Shown one piece after another: positions 51,901-60,834 of a stretch of 64,000 bases of DNA. A program made the translations under genes and the position numbers. Source of the DNA: Martinezella calliandrae (GTDB taxonomy: Bacteria; Pseudomonadota; Alphaproteobacteria; Rhizobiales; Rhizobiaceae); assembly GCF_030272695.1 (NCBI RefSeq), contig NZ_JARFYN010000021.1, positions 33,472-97,471 on the forward strand, in the 5' to 3' direction. The notes beneath the pieces were generated by a model. The model was given only the letters and a program-made list of their open reading frames with translations, had not been told where the DNA came from and did no database searches. Within the stretch, counting starts at the first letter, position 1. Each line of letters begins with the position of its first letter.

Positions 51901-53991
51901 TCACACGAAGCTGCGGCGAATGCCGAACTGTTCCAGTTTCCTGTAGAGAGTCGGACGCGATATACCGAGCCGCTGGGCGACCTTGCTGAGATTGCCACCT
52001 TCGGCCGCGAGCGCGTTCCTGATCGCCTGTCGCTCTGCCTCCTCGAAACTGCAGACGGGATTGTCCATTGCATTGGTGATCGAGGCTACCGGCAGAGCGG
52101 GAGAACCGGCGGACAGTTCGGTGATATCGGTAGGCAGATCGTCAACATCGATGAAGCCGTTTCGAGTGAGCAGATGCAGGCGCTCCACGAGATTGCGCAA
52201 TTCGCGGACATTGCCCGGCCAGTGATATGCGAGGAGCGCGTCGAGCGCCTCGTTCGAGAAATGCAGCGGCTCTATCTCCTTGCGTGCCGCCAGCCGTCGG
52301 TTGAAATGCTCAAGCAGCAGCAAGCTGTCGCTGTCACGTTCCCGCAGTGCCGGAATACGGATGGATACAGTGCTGATTCGATAGAACAGGTCTCTCCGGA
52401 AACGGCCGGCCCCGACCTCCGCCTTCAGGTCGCGGTTGGTGGAGGCGACAAGCCTGACATCGACCAGCCGCGCCTGGTTGTCGCCCAGACGGTGGACTAC
52501 GCGCTCCTCCAGCACTCGCAAGAGGAAGGGCTGGATGTCCAAAGGCATCTCGCCGATCTCATCGAGGCTGAGGACACCGCCGTTGGCGCGTTCGAACACA
52601 CCGGCCTTACCCTCGCGGGATGCTCCCGTGAAAGCACCGCTGACATGTCCGAACAGCTCGCTGCCGAACAGTTCCTTGGTGATCGCGCCGCAGTTGAACG
52701 CGACAAAGGGGTTGACCGGTGAATTCCCGCCGCCAGCATGGATGAGCCTGGCGAAAAGCTCCTTGCCCACGCCGGTCTCCCCTTCGATCAGTAGCGAGGT
52801 CACGTCTTTCGTCTCGGCGACCTTGCAGGCGACGTCGATGGCGGCAATAAGTGCGTCGCTTTCGCCGACGATCTGTGCGCGCGCCTCCTTCAACCGCTGC
52901 GACGGCTCGCTGCCGCCGATCCGGAATGTCCTGCTGATTGGGGCTTTCGGAAAAACCAGCGCCGCTCCGTGGACATGTCCGTCGAACTCCAGCGGACGTA
53001 CGTGGCAGGATTGCATGTCCCGCGGAAGCGCGCGGGCAATGTTGTCGAGAAAGCCGGAGTTCGTCAGCTCCGGCAACCGACAGTTACTGCCATCTTGAAG
53101 GATGTCGCCAAAGCGCTTCTTCTCGGTAATCGGTACATTGTTGCTGTAGACCGCACGACCCTGCCGGTCGATGATCATGACGCCGTCACTGGAACGGTGA
53201 TGGCTTGCCGATGCGATAAAGGCTTCGAGCAAGTGAATACGCTCCTCATTTTGCGAGTCCGACAGCGCCCGTTCTATCTCGCGAGCCGCTGCCGCGACCA
53301 GCGCTATGTTGTGCGGCCGAAAAATGTCGGGATGGCCGGAAAGATCGACAACACCGATCACCTTCCCGTCAAAGGGATCGCGGATCGGAGCACCGGCACA
53401 GGTCCATGTCTTGATGCCGGCGCAGAAATGCTCGGCAGCGTGGACGAAAACCGGTTCGCCGGTCCAGAGGGCCGTGCCGATGCCATTGGTGCCGACAACG
53501 TCCTCGGTCCACTTGCCACCCACACCGAGATGAATGTCCATTCCGTCATAGATGGTCTTCTTGTCGCCGATGACATCGATCAGCACCCCGTCGCCGTCGG
53601 CGAGAACCAGCATCGCACCAGTACCATTAAGCATCCTGCCGATGGCGGAAAACGGACGCTTGGCCGCCACAAGCAACTCGGAGCTGCTTCTTGCCAATGC
53701 TTCCACGACATCCTTGTCAGTTTCCAGCGGTGCTTCGTTGCGCTGCGCATCGATGCCGCCATTTGCGCAGCGATACCAAGAGTCGCCGATCGTCGATCTG
53801 ACAGGCAGATACCTACGGGCCGGTTCGAGTCGTCCTTCCAGCAGGCTTTCCCAGGCCCGCATCGTAATTAGTTCATCGTAAGTCGAGTGAAACGCTGCAT
53901 CGGCGGCCACCAGCTCGCCGACATGTGCTGATCGAGAAGGGTTCGGGCGTCCTGCCGTATGCGAACCTTGCTTCATGCGTGCACCCCGCAT
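51901..53991 (-). CDS. Sigma-54-dependent AcoR-type activator (GAF-AAA+-Fis HTH), second copy
   Basis: A 696-residue enhancer-binding protein. Residues about 100-245 form a GAF-like sensor (WTEDVVGTNGIGTALWTGEP, FCAGIKTWTCAGAPI), followed by a PAS-like part (about 265-350). The AAA+ domain has GETGVGKE (404-411), intact GAFTGA (452-457) and Walker B GVLSLDEIGE. The C-terminus has a Fis-type HTH (NLSKVAQRLGISRPTLYRKL). It converges with the chaperonin gene, and is the better candidate activator for the monooxygenase operon. ATG at 53991 or 53976. Confidence 0.93.
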   Translation of the reverse strand: MRGARMKQGSHTAGRPNPSRSAHVGELVAADAAFHSTYDELITMRAWESLLEGRLEPARRYLPVRSTIGDSWYRCANGGIDAQRNEAPLETDKDVVEALARSSSELLVAAKRPFSAIGRMLNGTGAMLVLADGDGVLIDVIGDKKTIYDGMDIHLGVGGKWTEDVVGTNGIGTALWTGEPVFVHAAEHFCAGIKTWTCAGAPIRDPFDGKVIGVVDLSGHPDIFRPHNIALVAAAAREIERALSDSQNEERIHLLEAFIASASHHRSSDGVMIIDRQGRAVYSNNVPITEKKRFGDILQDGSNCRLPELTNSGFLDNIARALPRDMQSCHVRPLEFDGHVHGAALVFPKAPISRTFRIGGSEPSQRLKEARAQIVGESDALIAAIDVACKVAETKDVTSLLIEGETGVGKELFARLIHAGGGNSPVNPFVAFNCGAITKELFGSELFGHVSGAFTGASREGKAGVFERANGGVLSLDEIGEMPLDIQPFLLRVLEERVVHRLGDNQARLVDVRLVASTNRDLKAEVGAGRFRRDLFYRISTVSIRIPALRERDSDSLLLLEHFNRRLAARKEIEPLHFSNEALDALLAYHWPGNVRELRNLVERLHLLTRNGFIDVDDLPTDITELSAGSPALPVASITNAMDNPVCSFEEAERQAIRNALAAEGGNLSKVAQRLGISRPTLYRKLEQFGIRRSFV

Positions 53992-54047
53992 TCAAGTTGG
54001 ATTTGACGTTTAGTACGGCTTTCCGATCAAAACGCGGCCTTACGCCG

Positions 54048-54530
54048 TCACGTCTCGGGGGGAATGTCGACCCTTTGGCCGATATCGGAGGCGAGCTCCA
54101 TGTTCGAATAGCACGGTCCGATCGCGACGCCGTCGACATCCGCCAGCAACCTGATCTCGTCATCGTCCAGAGGAGCGATGAAGCCGTTTGCGCTGGTCGC
54201 GAGTATGAAGATCTTTGTGCCTCCGCGTTCCCGAATGTCGCCGAAGTGTTTCAGCTGCCGCCCCGACTCAATGTCCACGGCGACCACACGGCCGTTGGCG
54301 GTCACTCTCACTCTCGGTTCGGGATGAGGATTTGGCTTTTCGCCGTCGCCAATATGAATGATCAGGCCTCCCGCCTGCGGTTTCGGCTTCGGTTTTCTCA
54401 GTTCCGAGTAGCGTCCGTTACTAAGTTGATCCGCAAGCTTGGTGATGACACCCCGGTTCTGCTCTATGAGCCGTTTGACCTGCACATCCTCCCGGCGCGG
54501 ACCGTCCCGCTTCGAAAATATCTCGACCAT
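54048..54530 (-). CDS. Hypothetical 160-residue protein upstream of the second activator gene
   Basis: Start ATG 54530 has a GGGAGGATTC site. The N-terminal third is basic and helical (KRDGPRREDVQVKRLIEQNR, SELRKPKPKPQAGG); the rest is predicted beta-rich (VRVTANGRVVAVDIESGRQL, TKIFILATSANGFIAPLDDD). No signal peptide and no family recognised. It ends 56 bases before the activator start on the same strand, so the two may be cotranscribed. Confidence 0.66.
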   Translation of the reverse strand: MVEIFSKRDGPRREDVQVKRLIEQNRGVITKLADQLSNGRYSELRKPKPKPQAGGLIIHIGDGEKPNPHPEPRVRVTANGRVVAVDIESGRQLKHFGDIRERGGTKIFILATSANGFIAPLDDDEIRLLADVDGVAIGPCYSNMELASDIGQRVDIPPET

Positions 54531-54539
54531 GAATCCTCC

Positions 54540-54610
54540 CAGATTCCGTCTGGCCTAGCTATGCAATTTCTTGGCGGCGCCTTTGGCGATTATTGCATAG
54601 CTGGAATCTG
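54540..54610. repeat. Long nested inverted repeat between hypothetical gene and LysR gene
   Basis: AGCTATGCAAT (54557-54567) pairs with ATTGCATAGCT (54592-54602), and outside these CAGATTCC (54540-54547) pairs with GGAATCTG (54603-54610). The left arm has 9 unpaired bases between its two blocks. It lies just upstream of the hypothetical gene start and could be a large operator, a terminator or a miniature mobile-element scar. Confidence 0.65.
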
Positions 54611-54665
54611 AGTATCCTACATGAGGATCGGGGCCGCAAGGTGGTACCCGAATGCGGCATCGGCG

Positions 54666-55598
54666 CTAGCGCTCCGGCCGCGGCTTTTCGATCCCCGGGA
54701 TGAGGCCAATCTGCGCAGCGAGAAAGTCAACCAGCAACCGGACTCTCGCAATGCCCGCGCGTTCCGGGACAATCAGCATGCTCAGTGGAACGAGCGGCGG
54801 CGAATAGTCCGGCAGGATCGCCTCCAGCCGACCGGCCGCCAGGAGATCATCGACAAGCCATCGATGGGCGGGTGCAATGCCGCGCCCGGCAACGAGGGCC
54901 TCGCGCGCGGCAAGACCGTGGTCGACCCGAAATCGTCCTGCGAACGGAACCGCATGATGCTGACCTTCCGGCCCCCGCAAGCTTAGAATATCGCTGCCGG
55001 CAATATTCGACATCCGGATGCCTTCATGGACCGAAAGGTCCTGTGGGGCAGTCGGCCTCCCCCGTTTCGCCAGATAATCCGGTGCCGCGACAAGCAAGCG
55101 CCGAGACTGGCCGAGGGCTCGCAGTTTCATCGAACTGTCGGTGAGCGGGCCCAAACGAAGCGCAATATCGACGCCCTCGCGCACGAGGTCGACGCGCTCG
55201 TCGGTGAGGCTGAGGTCGACACCGATGTCGGGATAGCGGTCCTGAAATGCAAAGATCAGCTGGCTGACGTGCAAGACTCCGAAAGCCGCCGTGCAGGATA
55301 TCCGGATCGTGCCGGCGGGCGCGCCGCGTGTACCCCGCGCCTCATCGCCGGCTTGCTCGACAAGGCGCAGGATCTGAATGCAATTGTCGTAATAGCGGCT
55401 ACCCTCTTCGGTCACCGCGACACGCCGGGTGGTTCTGCTGAGCAAAGCCACGCCCACAGCTTCCTCCAGCTCCCGCAGATGCCGCGTGACCGTCGACTGG
55501 CCGACACCGAGTTCCCGCGCAACCGCCGACAGGCTCCCGCGCTCGGCGACCCGCACGAAGGTGCGCATGCGCTCAAGGGTGACGTCCAACTTATCCAT
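54666..55598 (-). CDS. LysR-family transcriptional regulator
   Basis: A 310-residue regulator. The N-terminal winged helix has MRTFVRVAERGSLSAVAREL and VGQSTVTRHLRELEEAVG. The C-terminal effector domain begins TIRISCTAAFGVLHVSQLIF. ATG 55598 starts the HTH domain normally. It is divergent from an NAD(P)H oxidoreductase gene, 94 bases apart, its likely target. Confidence 0.93.
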   Translation of the reverse strand: MDKLDVTLERMRTFVRVAERGSLSAVARELGVGQSTVTRHLRELEEAVGVALLSRTTRRVAVTEEGSRYYDNCIQILRLVEQAGDEARGTRGAPAGTIRISCTAAFGVLHVSQLIFAFQDRYPDIGVDLSLTDERVDLVREGVDIALRLGPLTDSSMKLRALGQSRRLLVAAPDYLAKRGRPTAPQDLSVHEGIRMSNIAGSDILSLRGPEGQHHAVPFAGRFRVDHGLAAREALVAGRGIAPAHRWLVDDLLAAGRLEAILPDYSPPLVPLSMLIVPERAGIARVRLLVDFLAAQIGLIPGIEKPRPER

Positions 55599-55692
55599 TT
55601 TTCGGCACAATCTTATGCACTCCCTCCATATAGTGCATTGGCGCTGCACTATCTAGCTTGAGGGCCGACCGACCAATCAGGAATATCGACCC

Positions 55693-56484
55693 ATGAGAGT
55701 TCTACTTGTCTTTGCCCATCCCGAACCGCGCTCGCTAAATGGGGCACTCCGCGACATCGCCATCAAGGAGCTCGAATCCCAGGGCCATGAGGTCTGCGTA
55801 TCGGACCTTTATGCCGACGGCTGGAAATCCGAGATCGATCGCGCTGACTTTCCATGGCTAGCGCCAGATGCTCAGCTCATACCGGGCGCAGCTTCCAAAA
55901 GGGCTTTCGAGGCCAATGCACTGACCGCGGATGTCAAGGCCGAGATCGAAAAGCTGCGGTGGGCCGATATGCTGATTCTGCAGTTCCCCCTCTGGTGGTT
56001 CACCATGCCGGCGATCCTTAAGGGTTGGGTCGACCGGGTATTCGCCTATGGCTTTGCCTATGGGGTGGGTGAACACAGCGATAAGCGCTGGGGTGATCGC
56101 TACGGTGAGGGAACGCTCGCTGGAAAGCGCGCAATGCTGATCGTAACCGCCGGCGGCTGGCAAGAGCATTATACCCCGCGTGGAATCAACGGACCGATCG
56201 ACGATCTGCTATTTCCAATCAATCACGGGATCCTTTATTACCCGGGTTACGAGGTGCTTCCGCCCTTCGTGGTCTACAGGGTCGATCGTTTCGACGAGGC
56301 CGGCTTCCAATCAGCAGCGGAGCGCCTGCGCGAAAGGATGCGGACGATCAAGACCGCTTCGCCGATCCCCTATCGGCGGCAAAATGGCGGTGACTATCTG
56401 ATCCCCAGCATGCAGCTCCGCACCGAACTGGGCGATCCAGGTGCGACCGGCTTCGCACTTCACCTGGACAGCACTAACCTCTAG
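55693..56484 (+). CDS. NAD(P)H-dependent flavodoxin-fold oxidoreductase (quinone reductase/KefF type)
   Basis: A 263-residue protein. The FMN-site segment is LLVFAHPEPRSLNGALRD, followed by MLILQFPLWWFTMPAILKGW and the WVDRVFAYGFAYG loop typical of NQO1/KefF-like proteins. It is divergent from a LysR gene, typical of electrophile- or quinone-responsive pairs. Substrate unknown. Confidence 0.9.
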   Translation: MRVLLVFAHPEPRSLNGALRDIAIKELESQGHEVCVSDLYADGWKSEIDRADFPWLAPDAQLIPGAASKRAFEANALTADVKAEIEKLRWADMLILQFPLWWFTMPAILKGWVDRVFAYGFAYGVGEHSDKRWGDRYGEGTLAGKRAMLIVTAGGWQEHYTPRGINGPIDDLLFPINHGILYYPGYEVLPPFVVYRVDRFDEAGFQSAAERLRERMRTIKTASPIPYRRQNGGDYLIPSMQLRTELGDPGATGFALHLDSTNL

Positions 56485-56497
56485 CCTGCTATACAAT

Positions 56498-56520
56498 GGC
56501 CCTCCCATAAGGAGAGGGCC
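56498..56520 (+). terminator. Possible terminator after the NAD(P)H oxidoreductase gene
   Basis: GGCCCTCC at 56498-56505 pairs, with a two-base bulge, with GGAGAGGGCC at 56511-56520. It lies 13 bases after the stop. No T-run follows, so termination is uncertain. Confidence 0.35.
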
Positions 56521-56714
56521 AAAGAGGCCATCTCGTCCTGAGCGACCGCGGCAGACGTCGCATTGCCGCCGAAAGCCTTGGCGACGGTGCGCCCCAGTGC
56601 ACGTGGCGGATAAGCTGCCGGCTTTGAGCGCGCCGTCGCCATTGCCGGCCGTGCGGAAGTCGCCTGCGGTGCATCGCAGAGCTTGAATTGATGCAGCAAG
56701 TTGTTGAAAATCAT
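56521..56714 (-). pseudogene. C-terminal remnant of a methyl-accepting chemotaxis protein
   Basis: The minus strand encodes FNNLLHQFKLCDAPQATSAR, then SKPAAYPPRALGRTVAKAFG and GNATSAAVAQDE. This resembles the tail of rhizobial chemotaxis receptors: an NxLLxQF helix end, a Pro/Ala-rich linker and an AFGGNA stretch before the receptor-methylation pentapeptide. The signalling domain is missing and the usual WEEF end is not preserved, so this is a fragment. It marks the right end of the accessory region. Confidence 0.42.
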
Positions 56715-56749
56715 TTAATTTAGTGCAGTGCAAAAAGTGCAGCGATACT

Positions 56750-57757
56750 CTAATTCTGAGGTGCCGCATTGAGGATCAGAATATCCAGGTCGTGTTCGGG
56801 ATAGAAATCCTCCGCGGTCACCTGAAAGGTTGTCGGGCCGGTTTTCTTGACGCCCGTGCCGCAGAAGCTGACGTAGTTGTCCGGGCTGCCCTTATCGACC
56901 GTCAATTGGAAATGCTTAATCGGACCGGACCAGTTGGCGCCCGTCGTGAGCACATAGGAAATCCAGCTTTCGGTATAGGCGCGGCCACCCTTGTCGGCGG
57001 CTGCGGATAGTTTGCCGGCGGTTTTGACGAAGGTGTCATCCACACAGTATTTGGTCTGATAGCTGTTGAGTTGCGCTTTCTTGTAATCGTCGTCGCCAGC
57101 AAAGGTGATGGCGACCGTGCCGCCAACGCTCGGCTTGTAGCGATGCTGCACACTGATCTTGGCACTGGCCGGAAATTTCGTCCGCCACCAATAGGTCGTG
57201 TGCAAGGTCCACATGGGCGTCGGGTGGTGCTTCATGCCCTGGCCGTCATTGTCATATTCATCGTCGGCAATAAGGCCACGAGCCGTCCAGTCCTCGAGTA
57301 TATCGGGTGGCAGCTTCGCAACCGCATCCAGCGTCGCTTTGCTGAGCGGCAGCATCGGAATGTCATGCGCCTTAAGCTCCGCCGTCATGTCAATACCGGC
57401 GACGGTGACGCTCTGTTGCAACGCCGGCATGATCGGCTTGCCGTCCTGCGCGACAGTGAAATCGAGAAAATTATCGGCATCGACGTCACCGGTGGCGACC
57501 ATACTGTCGATGTCGCCCTGAATATCCGGCATCGGAAAGGCGACGAGGCTTTCGACATCCTTATCCGAGGTGTTCTGGAAGATGTAATCGACCCGCACCT
57601 CGGTCGGGGAAATGAAGAGCTTTTCGTCATTCATGCTGATGTCGCGGCTGCGGACATAGGCGAGGCCGCCGGTCTTGAGTTCGGCCATGCTATCATTCGC
57701 CAAGGCCGGCACAGCAAACATCGCCATAGCCATCACGTAGCCGCAAACCCCGCGCAT
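56750..57757 (-). CDS. DUF4424 family exported protein
   Basis: A secreted protein of about 335 aa. Signal peptide MRGVCGYVMAMAMFAVPALA is followed by NDSMAELKTGGLAYVRSRDI and VRVDYIFQNTSDKDVESLVA, matching DUF4424, a periplasmic family of unknown function common in rhizobia. ATG 57757 gives a better signal peptide than 57769. Confidence 0.88.
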   Translation of the reverse strand: MRGVCGYVMAMAMFAVPALANDSMAELKTGGLAYVRSRDISMNDEKLFISPTEVRVDYIFQNTSDKDVESLVAFPMPDIQGDIDSMVATGDVDADNFLDFTVAQDGKPIMPALQQSVTVAGIDMTAELKAHDIPMLPLSKATLDAVAKLPPDILEDWTARGLIADDEYDNDGQGMKHHPTPMWTLHTTYWWRTKFPASAKISVQHRYKPSVGGTVAITFAGDDDYKKAQLNSYQTKYCVDDTFVKTAGKLSAAADKGGRAYTESWISYVLTTGANWSGPIKHFQLTVDKGSPDNYVSFCGTGVKKTGPTTFQVTAEDFYPEHDLDILILNAAPQN

Positions 57758-57883
57758 TCGAACCCCCATCTACCGCCGGTTTTGCTGCGATTATGGCCAG
57801 ATACCGCATAGCGTCAACGCGACATTCGCCACCAGCAGCACAAAACGCTTGCAACACAAACCATTGCCCGGCATGGACATCCT

Positions 57884-58624
57884 ATGTCCGAACCGCAACG
57901 CCTCGACCAGCTACTCGTTTCCCTCTCGCTTTTCGCCAGCCGCTCGCGGGCGCGCGACGCCATTCAGCGAGGCACGGTGACGGTTGACGGCAAGGTGGTG
58001 AGCAAGCCGGGCGCGCTGTTTACCGACGAAGCTGAAATCGCGATCAATGATCCGGCGCAGGATTATGTTTCGCGGGCCGCGCTGAAGCTGGTGGCCGTGC
58101 TGGATCATTTCCAACTCGACCCCGGAGGGCAGCACTGTCTCGATATCGGCGCGTCGACCGGCGGCTTCACCGAGGTGCTGCTGCAGTGGGGCGCGGCGCA
58201 TGTCACCGCTATCGATGTCGGCCATGGACAGATGCATCCGCGCCTATCAGCCGATCCGCGCGTCACCAATATCGAGGGACTGAACGCTCGAAATCTGACG
58301 ACCGAGGATATTGGCGGGCCGGTAAACTTCATCGTCTCCGACGTTTCCTTCATCTCGCTGAAGCTGGCGCTGGCACCGGCCCTTGCGCTCGCCCAGCCGG
58401 GCTCGCACTGTGCGCTGCTTGTGAAGCCGCAATTCGAGGCAGGGCGCGAGGCGATCGGCAAGGCCGGCCTGTTGAAGGATCCCTCCTCCGGGCCCGCGGT
58501 CGCGGCGGAGCTGGAACGCTGGCTCATCGAGGACATGGGCTGGCGCAGTCTCGGCCTCATCCCCTCGCCGATCGCGGGTGGCGACGGCAACCAGGAATTT
58601 CTTCTCGCAGGGATCAAGCCATGA
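57884..58624 (+). CDS. tlyA: TlyA-family rRNA 2'-O-methyltransferase (haemolysin A-like)
   Basis: A 246-residue protein: an N-terminal S4 RNA-binding domain (RLDQLLVSLSLFASRSRARD, IQRGTVTVDGKV) and an FtsJ-like methyltransferase domain (HCLDIGASTGGFTEVLLQWG, PVNFIVSDVSFISLKLAL). Members 2'-O-methylate rRNA. The stop overlaps the next methyltransferase start by 4 bases (ATGA). Confidence 0.95.
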   Translation: MSEPQRLDQLLVSLSLFASRSRARDAIQRGTVTVDGKVVSKPGALFTDEAEIAINDPAQDYVSRAALKLVAVLDHFQLDPGGQHCLDIGASTGGFTEVLLQWGAAHVTAIDVGHGQMHPRLSADPRVTNIEGLNARNLTTEDIGGPVNFIVSDVSFISLKLALAPALALAQPGSHCALLVKPQFEAGREAIGKAGLLKDPSSGPAVAAELERWLIEDMGWRSLGLIPSPIAGGDGNQEFLLAGIKP

Positions 58625-59871
58625 GCACCGAAACCGTCACCATCCAGAAGCTCGGCGCCCAGGGCGACGGCATTGCGCAAAGCGCTGACGGGCCGATCTA
58701 TGTGCCCTTCACGCTGCCCGGCGAGACCATTGCCATCGCACGCGTGAAAAGCCATGGCACGTTGATGTCCATCGCTGAAGCTTCGCCCGATCGGCAGGAG
58801 CCGCGCTGTCGGCATTTTGGGCCGGACGGCGTCAACGGCGCCTGTGGCGGATGCACGCTCCAGCACTATGCCGATGCGCCCTATCGCGCCTTCAAGCGCC
58901 AGCTCGTGGTCGACGCATTGCGTTCCAAGGGGCTGACGCCGGAAGTGGATGAGCTCATCACCGCACATCCAGGCGAACGTCGGCGTGTCGTCTTCGCAGC
59001 CCGCAAGACCGAGAAGGGCATGCTGATCGGCTTCAATCAGGCGGAAAGCCACCATATCGTTGCCATCGAGGAATGTCCGATTGCGTCGGCCGGGATCATG
59101 TCGCGGCTGCCATCGATCACAGCTGTTGGGGCAGCACTCGCCGTCAACGCGGACGCATTTCGCATCTCCGTTCTGGAGACGCACTCCGGCCTCGACATAG
59201 CCGTCGACGACATCAAAAAACTCTCCGACAAACAGCGACGCAGCGCCATCGAGACCATTCTTTCACTTCGCGGCGTCGCCCGCGTCTCTTTGAACGGCGA
59301 GATCCTGGTCGAGCCCTTGAAGCCGGTGGTCGATTTCGGCGGCGTGCAGGTCTCGCCACCACCGGGCGCATTTACTCAGGCAACGAAGCCGGCAGAAGAC
59401 GCCATGGCCGAATTGGTCGCCGCCCATGTCTCCAAGGCGAAGCGCATCGCCGATCTCTTCGCCGGCAGCGGCACCTTCTCGCTGCGCCTGGCGCGCATCG
59501 CTCGCGTGCATGCGGTCGAAGGGGAAGATAAACCGCTGGCTGCGCTCGACCATGCAGCGCGTAATACGCAGGGACTGAAACCGGTGACCACCGAGCGCCG
59601 CGACCTTTTCCGCCGGCCGCTGATGGCGCATGAATTGAAGGCCTACGACGCCGTCGTCTTCGATCCGCCGCGCGCCGGCGCCGAATTCCAGAGCAAGGAA
59701 CTGGCTCGATCGGCAGTCAAGAAGATCATCGCCGTCTCCTGCAACCCGTCCACTCTTGCTCGCGATCTGGCCTTGCTAGTCGAAAGCGGCTACAGCATCA
59801 CAAGTGTGACGCCGATCGACCAATTCCTGTGGACCTCGCATGTCGAGGTGGTGGCGGCGCTGGAGAAATGA
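58621..59871 (+). CDS. TrmA/RlmCD-like 5-methyluridine RNA methyltransferase
   Basis: A 416-residue class I SAM-dependent RNA methyltransferase. An N-terminal TRAM-like part (TIQKLGAQGDGIAQSADGPI), an iron-sulfur cysteine set (CRHFGPDGVNGACGGCTLQH) and the SAM site RIADLFAGSGTFSLRLA are visible. The catalytic Cys is in KIIAVSCNPSTLARDL. Target base (rRNA or tRNA U) not deducible. Translationally coupled to tlyA. Confidence 0.92.
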   Translation: MSTETVTIQKLGAQGDGIAQSADGPIYVPFTLPGETIAIARVKSHGTLMSIAEASPDRQEPRCRHFGPDGVNGACGGCTLQHYADAPYRAFKRQLVVDALRSKGLTPEVDELITAHPGERRRVVFAARKTEKGMLIGFNQAESHHIVAIEECPIASAGIMSRLPSITAVGAALAVNADAFRISVLETHSGLDIAVDDIKKLSDKQRRSAIETILSLRGVARVSLNGEILVEPLKPVVDFGGVQVSPPPGAFTQATKPAEDAMAELVAAHVSKAKRIADLFAGSGTFSLRLARIARVHAVEGEDKPLAALDHAARNTQGLKPVTTERRDLFRRPLMAHELKAYDAVVFDPPRAGAEFQSKELARSAVKKIIAVSCNPSTLARDLALLVESGYSITSVTPIDQFLWTSHVEVVAALEK

Positions 59872-59893
59872 CGACACGAGCTTAGGGGCCAAT

Positions 59894-60041
59894 CCTCGTG
59901 GTTCGAGACGGCCCTGCGAGACCCTCACCACGAGGTGGTGTGACCCCGCCTTTCAACATGGCTGGTCCCGCAAGAAAAAAGAGGCGAGCAGATCAGCCCT
60001 CATGATGAGGTGGGAACGAAGTGACCCCTCGAACCACCAGG
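59894..60041. repeat. Rhizobial dispersed palindromic repeat
   Basis: CCTCGTGGTTCGAG (59894-59907) and CTCGAACCACCAGG (60028-60041) are near-perfect inverted repeats bordering a 120-base segment that includes CCTCATGATGAGGTGGGAAC. These forms are typical of dispersed palindromic elements in rhizobial genomes. It lies between convergent genes. Confidence 0.5.
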
Positions 60042-60063
60042 AAGGTAAGGACAAAGAACCACC

Positions 60064-60834
60064 TCACCGCTTCATGAATGCCTCAAACGCCGCCCTGGCC
60101 TCCGCGCTCTTCAACTGCGCAGCAAAGTGTCTCGCCTCCTCGTCGATGCGGGCGAGAACGTCCTCGGTGGAACCTCGCATCAGGTCGCGCGCGATCCGCA
60201 GGGCCTCGGGCGGTTTGGCCGCAAGTTTGGCGGCGAGCGACAGGGTCTCGGCCTCAAGCGATTTCGGCGAAGTGATTTTCCAGATCAGGCCGGCATCTTT
60301 CGCTTCCGCGGCCGAAAAGCCCTCGCCAGCGGCCAACATGGCGAAGGCGCGCTGGTGGCCCATGAGACGCGGAGCGATCAGGCTAGAGGCTGCTTCGGGG
60401 ACGAGGGCAAGATCGACGAAGGGCGTCTTGAACAGGCTGCGGTCGGAAGCGATGGTAAGATCGCAATGCAGGTGGATCGTGGCCCCGACACCAATCGCCA
60501 GGCCGTCGACGCCGGAGATCACAGGCTTTTTCGCCGTCGCCAGCGCTCCCAGGAAGTCCAGCACCTCGCGACCCATGGTGCCGCTCGTAGCGAAGGCCAG
60601 GAAATCGGCCAAATCGTTGCCGGCGGAAAAGCAGCCTTCGCTGCCCAGAAACGCGGTGACGCGAATGTCCGAGGCCTCATTGGCTGCCCGCAAAGCGTCG
60701 GTCATCGTCTGATACATGGCACGGGTGAAGGCATTTTTCTTTTCCGGCCGGTTAAAGCGGATCACCTGCACATATGGCGCGGCGTTAGGACGCTGGATCA
60801 GAATGTGGTCGGTCAAGTCTATGTCCTCAGGCAA
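60064..60834 (-). CDS. Enoyl-CoA hydratase/isomerase family protein
   Basis: A 256-residue crotonase-fold protein. The CoA-binding/oxyanion segments are RFNRPEKKNAFTRAMYQTMT, GSEGCFSAGNDLADF and ISGVDGLAIGVGATIHLHCD. Its start overlaps the acyl-CoA dehydrogenase stop by 8 bases, so both act in the same fatty-acyl or branched acyl-CoA degradation step series. Confidence 0.9.
   Translation of the reverse strand: MPEDIDLTDHILIQRPNAAPYVQVIRFNRPEKKNAFTRAMYQTMTDALRAANEASDIRVTAFLGSEGCFSAGNDLADFLAFATSGTMGREVLDFLGALATAKKPVISGVDGLAIGVGATIHLHCDLTIASDRSLFKTPFVDLALVPEAASSLIAPRLMGHQRAFAMLAAGEGFSAAEAKDAGLIWKITSPKSLEAETLSLAAKLAAKPPEALRIARDLMRGSTEDVLARIDEEARHFAAQLKSAEARAAFEAFMKR

Noticed and set aside
37316..56749. 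Integrase, transposase or tRNA attachment site at the edges of the accessory region
   Set aside because: Looked for on both strands near 37316-37342 and 56485-56749; none found.
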